This document shows, piece by piece, positions 28,663 through 37,628 of a stretch of 64,000 nt of DNA. Origin of the DNA: Verrucomicrobiota bacterium (GTDB taxonomy: Bacteria; Verrucomicrobiota; Verrucomicrobiia; Chthoniobacterales; UBA10450); assembly GCA_003219695.1 (NCBI GenBank), contig QHQA01000007.1:18294-82293 (forward strand), in the 5' to 3' direction. Under the pieces are notes generated by a model that did not search any database, was not told the origin of the DNA, and saw only the letters and a list, made by a program, of their open reading frames with translations. Each line of letters begins with the position of its first letter. Positions within the stretch are counted from its first letter, which is position 1. The position numbers and the translations under genes are program-made.

Positions 28663-29310
28663 ATGAAAATTTGGGATATTTCACGAACACTTTCGAATGA
28701 CTTCGCGGAATGGCCCGGTGACGAGCCGTTTCATTATCGCCTAACGAGAGAGATCGCCAAAGGCGCGAGCCTAAATCTGGGCGCCGTCACGATGAGCGTG
28801 CACAACGGCACCCACGCTGATGCGCGATTTCATTTCGACTCGAAGGGCGAATCGATCGAGAACGCGCCGCTCGACATTTATTTCGGCTGCGCAACCGTGG
28901 TCGATCTCGCACTGGCTTTTTCGCGCTCCAAGCAAAAGCATCTGATCACGCTAGAAGATCTCCAGCCGCACGCCGAGCAAATCGCTGCGACCTCGCGCCT
29001 GCTCGTCAAGACCGGTCGCTGGAGCGACTCGACAATTTTTCCAAATCAGATTCCTGTGATCGCGGCCGATGTCCCCGCGTGGTTGCAAAAAAATGGCGTG
29101 AAGCTGCTCGGCGTTGACCTGCCATCGGCGGATGAAATCGATTCCAAATCGTTGCAGAACCATCACGCGCTCGCTCGCGCCGGCGTTGCCATCGTTGAAT
29201 CGCTGGATCTCAGCGATGTTCCGCCTGGGATTTATAATTTCGCTGCGCTTCCTCTGAAAATCGCCGGCGCCGATGGCGCGCCCATGCGCGCGATACTCTG
29301 GCGCGATTGA
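28663..29310 (+). CDS. Cyclase family protein / arylformamidase (KynB-like)
   Basis: WDISRTLSNDFAEWPGDEPF, MSVHNGTHADARFHFDSKGESIENAPLDIYFG. Confidence 0.88.
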   Translation: MKIWDISRTLSNDFAEWPGDEPFHYRLTREIAKGASLNLGAVTMSVHNGTHADARFHFDSKGESIENAPLDIYFGCATVVDLALAFSRSKQKHLITLEDLQPHAEQIAATSRLLVKTGRWSDSTIFPNQIPVIAADVPAWLQKNGVKLLGVDLPSADEIDSKSLQNHHALARAGVAIVESLDLSDVPPGIYNFAALPLKIAGADGAPMRAILWRD

Positions 29311-29321
29311 GACCATATGAG

Positions 29322-29438
29322 TGTCATTCCGAGCGGAGCGCAGCGTAGTCGAGGAATCTCTGGACCCTGACAATTGGAGATGTCTCCAGCCCTTCGCATA
29401 AAGCTACGGCTTGGCAGGCGACTTCGCTCGACATGACA
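29322..29438. repeat. Inverted-repeat element of the TGTCATTCCGAGCG family
   Basis: tgtcattccgagcggagcgcagcgtagtcgaggaatctctgg...gcgacttcgctcgacatgaca. Confidence 0.8.
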
Positions 29439-30998
29439 AAAAATGACGTGCTGCAAGACCGGCGCACCTTGTGGATCGTCGTGGCGACGACGTTCCTGCT
29501 TTTCGCAATCGCGAATTTGCCGTGGCATCTGGATGATTACGATCAGGCCAAGCAAGCGTTCACCTCCTTCGAAATGGTCAAGGAGGGTCACTGGCTTTAC
29601 CAGCACACGCCACATGAGCGTATAGCAACCAAACCGCCGCTCATTGGATGGGTGTCGGCTGCGCTTTTTGCATTGACGCGATCATGGGATGTGGCGTGGC
29701 GGTTACCATCGTTTCTCGCTGCCGTTGTCCTCGCGCTGTTGTTGTGTCGCGCTGCGAGCTCTGCTTGTGGATCATTCGTCGGCTTAATTGCCATGAGCGC
29801 ATTTGGATTAAATCTGCTGAGCCCGCGCTTGGCCGCGCTCGTGCGTACAGATATGCCGCTCGCATTCGTGATTTTTCTGATCGGGTTGCTGATTTGGAAG
29901 AAAACCCGGGAACGGACGGAGTGGCAATCGCGTGATCGAATTTGCCTCTTTGCGTTGCTCACAGTAGCGATGCTAATCAAGGGGCCGATAGTCTATGCGT
30001 TCTTGCTGCCTGGAATTGCGTTGTTTCAATGGCGGCGTGGTAGGGCGCGACCGCCGGGCGCGCCGCTCGGAAACGGTTATGCCGCCTGGTCTGGCTGGTG
30101 GCCGTGGATCGCGTCTCTCGCAATTTTTCTCGTATGGGTAATCGGTGGGACCGTGTTTCAACCCGGGTTTTTTGATGAAGTTGTGATGCGCGAATTTGTT
30201 GGGCGATTTGGCGAAACAATTCATCGGCCGCAGCCGCTGTATTTTTATTTGCCGCATCTGTTGCACAAATTTGCCCCTTGGAGCGTGCTGATAATAGCTC
30301 TAGGCGTTTTTGATCTTGCGTCGCGTCGATGGAGGATCGGCGCTGCATTTCGCGAAATGCCGCCGGAAACTTTCTGGCTGATTTGCTGGAGCATCGGCGG
30401 GCTGATCGTGATGTCACTGATTCCATCCAAACGGGTTGACCGGATTTTCCCGATTATTCCGCCGCTCTGTTTGCTGCTCGCGGCTCAAGTCGCGAACCGC
30501 AGTTCCTGTAGCCACGGCTCTGTGAGCCGTGCCGCGGCTAGCGGAAATGGTGATCTGACCGGCCACACGCCGGTGGCTACAACGAAGCAAAAGACGCGTG
30601 CCAGCATTGATAAATGGAGCGCTGTTGCGCTCATCATCGCAATCCTTTTCACCGGTGGCTACACAGTTTTCAAAGTCCTCTCCGGCTTTCGCGATCATCG
30701 CGACGCTCTCGTCGTCTTTGGACGAGAGGTTCGCCGCGAAGCCGAGGCGCATCGCTGGCGTTACGAAGTCGTTTCCACGAAAGATGAAGGGCTGCTTCTT
30801 TACCTGCGCAAAACGCACTTCATCGAGCCGAACCGCGCTGTCGCCGAATGGAACGACGGAAATCTCGACGCGCTGGTTGCGTCAACGGGCAAAGCGCCAG
30901 GCCTGCTGCGCCAGCTTCGAGGTGCTGCGCTCTCTAACTTGAAATCCGCTGCAAGAAAAGGAGAAGCGGAAAATGGCTACGTTTTGATCGCGCGATGA
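29433..30998 (+). CDS. ArnT-like glycosyltransferase family 39 membrane protein
   Basis: LPWHLDDYDQAKQAFTSFEMVKEGHWLYQHTPHERIATKPPLIGWVSAALFAL plus many TM helices. Confidence 0.88.
   Translation: MTKNDVLQDRRTLWIVVATTFLLFAIANLPWHLDDYDQAKQAFTSFEMVKEGHWLYQHTPHERIATKPPLIGWVSAALFALTRSWDVAWRLPSFLAAVVLALLLCRAASSACGSFVGLIAMSAFGLNLLSPRLAALVRTDMPLAFVIFLIGLLIWKKTRERTEWQSRDRICLFALLTVAMLIKGPIVYAFLLPGIALFQWRRGRARPPGAPLGNGYAAWSGWWPWIASLAIFLVWVIGGTVFQPGFFDEVVMREFVGRFGETIHRPQPLYFYLPHLLHKFAPWSVLIIALGVFDLASRRWRIGAAFREMPPETFWLICWSIGGLIVMSLIPSKRVDRIFPIIPPLCLLLAAQVANRSSCSHGSVSRAAASGNGDLTGHTPVATTKQKTRASIDKWSAVALIIAILFTGGYTVFKVLSGFRDHRDALVVFGREVRREAEAHRWRYEVVSTKDEGLLLYLRKTHFIEPNRAVAEWNDGNLDALVASTGKAPGLLRQLRGAALSNLKSAARKGEAENGYVLIAR
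30040..30067. repeat. 28 bp repeat inside the GT39 gene, identical to 35233-35260
   Basis: ggtagggcgcgaccgccgggcgcgccgc at both sites. Confidence 0.85.
30507..30581. repeat. 75 bp palindromic element inserted in frame in the GT39 gene
   Basis: tgtagccacggctctgtgagccgtg...ccggccacacgccggtggctaca; 9 bp perfect terminal IR; length divisible by 3. Confidence 0.88.
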
Positions 30999-31060
30999 GA
31001 GCCAGCTCGACTTTGCCAAACATACCCGATTTTAGTCTCGTCGAAGTTCGCATGTTAGTC

Positions 31061-31184
31061 GTCTAACGAGAAAAAGCTCAGCTGCGCCTAGCGAGAGCGA
31101 GCTTTGCTAACCGTGGAAGTGTTGTAATCATGAAAAAGGAAGGAATCGCGCCGGCTAGGCGTCGGCTGCAGCGCTTGGTTAGAC
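31061..31184 (-). other. attC-like integron recombination site
   Basis: Reverse strand GTCTAAC...GTTAGAC ends, inner GCCTAGC/GCTAGGC pairing, starting just after the upstream ORF's stop. Confidence 0.6.
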
Positions 31185-31185
31185 C

Positions 31186-31706
31186 TCAGTGGCTGAACTC
31201 CAGCACGGCACGTTCTTCTTGGAACTCTCCTGACGCCACAATCCTTTTGACGAGCTTGGCATTCCGTATGACAAAGGTCGCGGTGTAGCCGGCCGCTGCA
31301 TCTGAGGCCGATAGAAAAAGGTGCAGGTCGCCATCGTGCTGCTCCAAACGCAATTGCGGGGGATAAAGCATGTCGCCAAGGTCTTCGTATGCTTGTAGCG
31401 GAAATGCGACGGAAGCCCTCCAATCTTAAACGAAATCCGTTTGACGAGCAGCGGCGGTTTGGGCCCGTCGGCACCCCACCATCTCTTAACGGAAGCGCGC
31501 TGGTTCGCCAACTCTTGCGCCGGCACTTCCTCCACAATGAATTCGAAAGCGTCGGCAGCCTTTGCATCGTAAGTCTCGCGAGCCGCAACGTTCCCGTACA
31601 GCCGTGCGACACCCCAGCCATCGATAATTCGGATCGGTTCCTTTTCTGCGGCCAACGCGGGGATCGTCGTGAAGACGCAACCTAGAATGACGAACATGCG
31701 GCGCAT
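31186..31706 (-). pseudogene. Cassette-borne secreted hypothetical protein, apparently frameshifted
   Basis: Signal peptide MRRMFVILGCVFTTIPALAAE. Coherent coding switches frame near 31420 into ...LQAYEDLGDMLYPPQLRLEQHDGDLHLFLSASDAAAGYTATFVIRNAKLVKRIVASGEFQEERAVLEFSH*. Confidence 0.6.
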
Positions 31707-31809
31707 TAGGTCTAACTATGATTCGACGAAAGATTGTTTCGCCTATTTCGGCTTTTACTTAGGAGAAAGTCTCGATAAGGCGAACCATCCGTTCTCCATT
31801 ATCACCTGG

Positions 31810-32262
31810 TTACTCCTTCTTCTTCCGCTCCCAGACTTGAAGGATGTAGCCGCTTCCGGGGTTGGAGACGAATTCGCTCGGGCGTGGCTTACCGGTCGGG
31901 GCGAAGCAGACCTTGTAATTGTCGCCGTTCAGTTCGTAGATGCCGAGCATGACTTCTCCCTTGGTCGAGATGGCATCCATGTGCTTCGGTTGTTTCGTGG
32001 CGTCGATCTTGACCGTTCCAGATCTGCTGGTGGCGTACTCGGCTGACTCGGGGAAGCGGAAGGTGTCATGCTTAAAGACGATGGTAGTTTTCTTCACCTT
32101 GTCGTCGGGCAACGCCTTACCGTCTTGCGTCGCCGAAACCAGCTTCCAAGTCCCCTGTAGCCCCTCCAGATCCTTTGCGGATGCCGGGTCCTGAGGCTTG
32201 ACCGCCCCGAGCAACAGGCCGAGGGCCGCGATCATCAGTAATCGCGATATACGCGCAATCAT
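31810..32262 (-). CDS. TIGR03067-domain secreted protein
   Basis: LEGLQGTWKLVSATQDGKALPDDKVKKTTIVFKHDTFRF...PKHMDAISTKGEVMLGIYELNGDNYKVCFAPTGKPRPSEF. Confidence 0.88.
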   Translation of the reverse strand: MIARISRLLMIAALGLLLGAVKPQDPASAKDLEGLQGTWKLVSATQDGKALPDDKVKKTTIVFKHDTFRFPESAEYATSRSGTVKIDATKQPKHMDAISTKGEVMLGIYELNGDNYKVCFAPTGKPRPSEFVSNPGSGYILQVWERKKKE

Positions 32263-32478
32263 GCGTACGGTGTATCTGTCGTCGCGACTAAGAGCAAGCC
32301 AAAAAGAAACTGCTCGATCGGGTCGTTCGTGACATCCGCGGAAGCCGTGGTGGTCGGACTTGGAATGTTTTTGGGACAGCACAGAAATGGTGGCTCGACT
32401 TTGGGACGGATGAAATTACCCTCGGTAAAGCGGGAAGCTGACAGCTTCCCGTACAGAAGAAACGAATTCTGAACATCC

Positions 32479-32997
32479 ATGGAAGAATTTCCGAAGAAAG
32501 ACTTGGAGGCGCTCTGGGCGCCGTGGCGCGTGCAGTATTTCGAGAAGGAACCGCGTGACCGCGATTTTCTCGAGGCGGCGGCCCGGGCGAGCGATGACGC
32601 CGAGCACTTGGTGATCACCCGGCGAAAAAACGCGTTTCTGATGATGAATCGATATCCCTACGCGGTTGGGCACTTAATGGTGGTGCCGTATCGCAAGGTT
32701 GCTGAACTTTCCGCTCTAGGCGACAACGAGATCTTTGAGCTTTGGAATTTGGTGGTGCACGCGCAGGCGCTTTTGCGCGCTGCGACAAAGGCGCAGGGAT
32801 TCAACATCGGCATCAACCTCAGCGAATGCGCGGGCGCGGGTGTGCCCGATCATTTGCATATCCACATCGTCCCGCGCTGGAGTGGCGACACGAACTTCAT
32901 GCCGATGCTCGCAGGCACGCGCGTGCTCTCGGAGGGATTGCGCGCGCTTTATGACAAGTTGATGGAAGCGCAGGCGAAAATGGCTTCGCCACGTTAA
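32479..32997 (+). CDS. HIT family protein
   Basis: LWAPWRVQYFE...VITRRKNAFLMMNRYPYAVGHLMVVPYRKVAEL...VPDHLHIHIVPRWSGDTNFMP. Confidence 0.95.
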   Translation: MEEFPKKDLEALWAPWRVQYFEKEPRDRDFLEAAARASDDAEHLVITRRKNAFLMMNRYPYAVGHLMVVPYRKVAELSALGDNEIFELWNLVVHAQALLRAATKAQGFNIGINLSECAGAGVPDHLHIHIVPRWSGDTNFMPMLAGTRVLSEGLRALYDKLMEAQAKMASPR

Positions 32998-33076
32998 ATA
33001 GTTAAAAGAGTTACAAGGGTTACAAGAGAACCAATGTAACGGTGTAACGTTGTAACGAAGTAACGAATCGCTCTCT

Positions 33077-33754
33077 TTGATGAACACCTGGGTCGAGGCG
33101 CCGCCAAAAAGGAAAGGCTTGGGTTGTTTCGCGCGAGGCTGCCTTATCCTGGTCGTGTTTGCAATCGTGCTGGCGATTGCTTGTTTCGCGGGTGTGTATT
33201 GGGGACTGCATCGCTACTCGGCGCTTTTCTATGGTAGCTATTGGGTAGCCAAAACGCATTCGATCGCGGAAGCGCCAGTGCCGTTGCCTGAATCCAGCGC
33301 TTCGGACCAACAAATTCAGGCTGCGCTGGAACGGTGGCATGATTTCGAACAGAAGACGCGCGCTGCTCAACCTGCGGAGATCGAGCTGACCACGGATGAC
33401 GTCAACAGTTTGATTGCCACAAACCCCGAAAGCATTCGGGGCAAAGTCTTCGTGTCGATCGAGGGCAACCAACTCCGTCTTCAGACGAGTGTTCCTCTTG
33501 GAGAACTTCTCGGCCGGCCGGGTTATTATTTTAACGGCGATATCACGCTCGAATTCAAAGGCGCGCAATCGCTGGATAATCCGCGGCTGGACAAGATCGT
33601 TGTGAACGGAGAACAAGTGCCGCGCGATCTGTTGAATTGGAAATACCGTTCGCGGCGATTGCGCGATTATCTCGCCGATTTTCAAGCCACTCACAACATC
33701 GGCACGATCGAAGTGCGCGACGGCAAAGTGATTCTCCGGTCGCGCACCGAGTAA
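33077..33754 (+). CDS. Conserved hypothetical membrane-anchored protein
   Basis: Single N-terminal TM (CLILVVFAIVLAIACFAGVYWGL), coherent coding. Confidence 0.75.
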   Translation: MMNTWVEAPPKRKGLGCFARGCLILVVFAIVLAIACFAGVYWGLHRYSALFYGSYWVAKTHSIAEAPVPLPESSASDQQIQAALERWHDFEQKTRAAQPAEIELTTDDVNSLIATNPESIRGKVFVSIEGNQLRLQTSVPLGELLGRPGYYFNGDITLEFKGAQSLDNPRLDKIVVNGEQVPRDLLNWKYRSRRLRDYLADFQATHNIGTIEVRDGKVILRSRTE

Positions 33755-33763
33755 GCTGCGCAG

Positions 33764-35164
33764 CTATACGCTTGGTGACGCATCAGCCGCCGGAGACGTG
33801 GGCAGCTCACTTGTAGGCGCCGCCGGGGCTGTAGCATCCAGATTATCGTTCCAGAGATACTGGCGTGTTTCCGCGACAATGACTCCACTAAGCACGATGA
33901 GAGAAATAAGATTGGGAATTGCCATGAGACCGTTAGTGACATCTGCAAACGACCAGACCGTGGGCAGAGAAAGGACGGAGCCGACGATGACCGCCGCAAC
34001 CCATAGCCAGCGGTAGGGCTTGATCACTTTTGGTCCGAGAAGGTATTCGGCGGCTTTTTCCCCGTAGTACGACCATCCAAGAATCGTGGAAAAAACAAAG
34101 GTCAATAAACCGACAGTCAGAATGATCCAGCCCACGATACCGAGATCGAGGAACGCGGCCTTGGTGAGTGCCGCTCCTTTGAGACCTTTCGCCCATTCCC
34201 CGGAGTTGACCAACACAAGTCCCGTCATCGCGCAAACAACTACCGTGTCCCAAAACGTTCCCGTAGAAGAAACCAGCGCCTGGCGGACGGGATTTTTTGT
34301 TTGTGCAGCGGCGGCGACAATCGGCGCGCTGCCTAGCCCGGATTCGTTTGAAAAAAGCCCGCGCGCCACGCCGAAGCGGATTGCTTCCTTCATCGTTGCA
34401 CCGGCGAAGCCTCCCAGCATTGAATGACCGGTAAAGGCACTTTTGAAAATGAGTTCAAGCGTTGCCGGGACCGTCGAAGCATTCATGATCAGAAGGACGA
34501 TGCACCCGCCCACATAGAAAATTGCCATGAACGGCACCAGCCCTTCGCAGACCCTCGCTATCGACTTAATTCCGCCGAGAATCACGAAGGCTGTCAGCAC
34601 AGCCATCACGATGCCTGTGATCCACGGAGTGATGCGGAATGTTTCGTTCACCATCGAGGAAATGGAGTTTGCCTGCACCATGTTCCCAATGCCGAACGCG
34701 GAGACGGCGGTGAGTATGGCGAAGATGACGCCGAGCCATTTCTGTTTCATGCCGCGCTCGAGGACATACATCGGCCCGCCTGCCATTCGCCCTCTTTCCG
34801 TTTTGATGCGGTACTTCACCGAAAGAAGCGCTTCGGAATATTTGGTGGCGATGCCAAAGACTCCTGTCAGCCACATCCAGAGCACAGCTCCCGGACCGCC
34901 GGCGGCGATAGCCGTCGCGACACCAACGATGTTGCCGGTGCCGATGGTGGCGGCCAACGCAGTGGTCAGCGCCCCGAATTGACTGATGTCACCTCGTCCC
35001 TCGGGTGATTTCTGAACGGACAACTTGATCGCCTTCCCGAGGTATCGTTGGATAAAACGAAGGCGGAACGTGAGGAAAATGTGGGTGCCCAAAAGAAGAA
35101 TCAGCAATGGCGGGCCCCAGACGAAATCGCTGAGCTGTCCTATGAGTTTTTCAAATTCTTGCAT
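33764..35164 (-). CDS. Amino acid carrier protein, alanine/glycine:cation symporter (AGCS) family
   Basis: GDISQFGALTTALAATIGTGNIVGVATAIAAGGPGAVLWMWLTGVFGIATKYSEALLSVKYR; FSNESGLGSAPIVAAAAQT. Confidence 0.95.
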   Translation of the reverse strand: MQEFEKLIGQLSDFVWGPPLLILLLGTHIFLTFRLRFIQRYLGKAIKLSVQKSPEGRGDISQFGALTTALAATIGTGNIVGVATAIAAGGPGAVLWMWLTGVFGIATKYSEALLSVKYRIKTERGRMAGGPMYVLERGMKQKWLGVIFAILTAVSAFGIGNMVQANSISSMVNETFRITPWITGIVMAVLTAFVILGGIKSIARVCEGLVPFMAIFYVGGCIVLLIMNASTVPATLELIFKSAFTGHSMLGGFAGATMKEAIRFGVARGLFSNESGLGSAPIVAAAAQTKNPVRQALVSSTGTFWDTVVVCAMTGLVLVNSGEWAKGLKGAALTKAAFLDLGIVGWIILTVGLLTFVFSTILGWSYYGEKAAEYLLGPKVIKPYRWLWVAAVIVGSVLSLPTVWSFADVTNGLMAIPNLISLIVLSGVIVAETRQYLWNDNLDATAPAAPTSELPTSPAADASPSV

Positions 35165-35307
35165 GCAGTTCCTTTGCAAAAAACAAGGCAATTAGAGATT
35201 CGTTTTGGAGAAAGCGAGAGAAAACAAAATCTGGTAGGGCGCGACCGCCGGGCGCGCCGCACCCAGCCGGATGGCCTTGCGCACTACGGGATTTCTACAC
35301 GCATCCG

Positions 35308-36951
35308 TTAATTCGGTTGCATGATCTCACGCACAAAAACGTTCAGCTGTCCATCGTCGTCTTTGCGCACTTCCGTGATTTCGTAAGGCCGCATTTCATC
35401 CCGGCTTACCGTCGCGCCTTGGGGTGGAGGAGTGTACCCGCGCGGAAATTCCACAATGATGCGCGTAGATGAACCGCCGCCGAAGTGCAGCACTTTGTCC
35501 GTCAGTTTTGTGCGGGGACGCAGCACCGCCTTGTTCGCGTCGGAAAAATTCACTACGAATTGTCCCTTCAAATAGACGCGTTCGCCAGCGAGTCCGTGCT
35601 CGGCGACGTCTCGCAGATCGCCTGTTCCGATAAGCCGTCCGAGCGGCATCCTGCCGGGTGGAAATGTTTTCCAACTGCCGCCGCCTGCGTTCGATGCAAG
35701 CGCTACATTGGAACCCTCAGCTGGAGCGGGCTGGGCCGGAAGAACCGGTACGGGCGTAGCGGTTGGAACAGACAGAGCCTGGGCGACGGCTGGAGGTTCG
35801 GCGCCCGAAGGCTTTGAGACTGGCGCCGGCGTTGCAGCAGGAAGATTCGGAAACCTCGACGGACTAGGTGCGGACGCTACTGCAAACGGTGTAGCTGTCG
35901 GCGCGGCTTGCTTCTGAGCGACGACTGGCTGTGCAGGGGTCGATGCCGGCACGGGAGATTCAAGTCTTTGCTTTTTTCCTTTTTTACCTTTGGGCAACGG
36001 CGTGGGCTTGGCGAGCTTCTCATTCTTTACCAACGCTCGTGGCGGCAGGGCAACTGGTTCAACAGGTTTGGCTTGTTCGACGCGCACCAACTGGTTCTGG
36101 GCAGGCGGCGGAGTCGCGCTTTGGCTCACTCCAGGTATGGAGACCTGACTGCCCTGGGCTGTTGCCATCTTCTCCCGGTAATCGGCCACGTGTTGCTCAA
36201 TAGCAGCGCGTTCCTCTGCTTTAAACAACGGCCATCCTGCGGGCAGGTTCAGAGCAAGCGGCGGCTCAAGACGAAACGTGCCCAGGCCACGCGTGACCGT
36301 GTAGCTTCCGTAAAGAAGCGGAACAGCCGTGATCATGATCCGGCCATCAGCCAATCGCTCTGCGTGGATCACGGCAGAAATGTCGTGTGTGCGCTCCAGT
36401 TTGATTTCCAATCCAACCGTGAGCGTCTGTTTCATTAAAGGCAGGGCTTCCGGAGGCGCAGGATAAACATGCTCCATGAGCAGCTCGCCGTTGTCGATGG
36501 CAGTAGTGAGTGCTACCACGCCGGAGGTAAACACATCTCCGGGACCGAGCTGGCGCGTGGCAACGATGCTGTAGCGGCCCACGACATAAGGCACCAGGCC
36601 GCGCACCTGTTGATAATTTCGGATGTAATTGCGGACCAGTTCAGCGTTCGCCCGGGCAAGTTCGGCAGCGCCCATCCCTACGTAGCGCTCGTACAGCTGT
36701 TGCGGGTTTAGAAATTCGCCTGCCGGCGCGGCGGTCAGCTCAAAACGCTTCGGCGGTTCAATCTTGTGCAGTTTTTGTAAGATCCGGTAGCTGTCAGGCC
36801 GTTCCGGTTGATCGAAGATATAAAAACTGCCCAGCCACGCTGCCAGCGCAAAACCGGTCAACAGCAAAATCGCAACTGTCCAAGCAAAATGATTGATGCG
36901 CCGCCGTGGTCGGACATACGGCTCGTCGTACGGATAAGTTCCATAGTCCAT
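35308..36951 (-). CDS. Hypothetical membrane-anchored proline-rich protein
   Basis: N-terminal TM, VGRYSIVATRQLGPGDVFTSGVVAL region, long P/A/T/V-rich segment. Confidence 0.7.
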   Translation of the reverse strand: MDYGTYPYDEPYVRPRRRINHFAWTVAILLLTGFALAAWLGSFYIFDQPERPDSYRILQKLHKIEPPKRFELTAAPAGEFLNPQQLYERYVGMGAAELARANAELVRNYIRNYQQVRGLVPYVVGRYSIVATRQLGPGDVFTSGVVALTTAIDNGELLMEHVYPAPPEALPLMKQTLTVGLEIKLERTHDISAVIHAERLADGRIMITAVPLLYGSYTVTRGLGTFRLEPPLALNLPAGWPLFKAEERAAIEQHVADYREKMATAQGSQVSIPGVSQSATPPPAQNQLVRVEQAKPVEPVALPPRALVKNEKLAKPTPLPKGKKGKKQRLESPVPASTPAQPVVAQKQAAPTATPFAVASAPSPSRFPNLPAATPAPVSKPSGAEPPAVAQALSVPTATPVPVLPAQPAPAEGSNVALASNAGGGSWKTFPPGRMPLGRLIGTGDLRDVAEHGLAGERVYLKGQFVVNFSDANKAVLRPRTKLTDKVLHFGGGSSTRIIVEFPRGYTPPPQGATVSRDEMRPYEITEVRKDDDGQLNVFVREIMQPN

Positions 36952-36979
36952 CACTGCAGCGTGCGAAGATTCTCTGGTT

Positions 36980-37315
36980 TCAAGCTGACTGCGGTGCTTC
37001 AAATGACGAACCGCATCCGCATGTTCGCGACGCGTTTGGATTAACGATTCGGAAACCGGCGGCGGTCAAACCGTCGCTGAAATCCAGGGTCGCGCCACGC
37101 AGGTAGGGGACGCTCTCGTCATCGATAAAAAATTGCATCCCATCGCGCTCCACTACTGCGTCGCCGTCTTTTCTTTCGTCGAGCGTCATTTCATAATGCA
37201 GACCTGAGCAGCCGCCCTTCGCGACCTGCACCCGCAGGCCTTTGCGCGAATTTTCCGTCCGCTGTGAAAGCAAGCTCTGAAGCTGTCGAACCGCGTTGTC
37301 CGTGACGTTAATCAT
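36980..37315 (-). CDS. Iron-sulfur cluster assembly accessory protein (HesB/IscA/ErpA family)
   Basis: MINVTDNAVRQLQSLL...LRVQVAKGGCSGLHYEMTLDE...TCGCGSSF. Confidence 0.95.
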   Translation of the reverse strand: MINVTDNAVRQLQSLLSQRTENSRKGLRVQVAKGGCSGLHYEMTLDERKDGDAVVERDGMQFFIDDESVPYLRGATLDFSDGLTAAGFRIVNPNASRTCGCGSSFEAPQSA

Positions 37316-37628
37316 CGATAAAAAATACGGCTACTGCGCATCAAGTCAAAATGCGCCGATCGCGTTTCCGCTACCCTTCGTGGAACTCCTAGATTCGTGG
37401 TAAGGCTCACTTTTTAGCTGTGATCAGCATCAAAATCGGAATGACGAGAATTCAAAGCAAACCGAAAATCCGCTTCGCGAAGGATTGAGCATTTCGATTT
37501 TTCAATTTCGCGCTTGTTTCGGATTTCGATATTCGGATTTCGAATTTCCTTCAGTGTTGTTTTTTCAAATCCGAATCCAGAATGTTCTGGATTTTGCAAG
37601 CGGGACGCATGCACTACCTTGTTCATAA

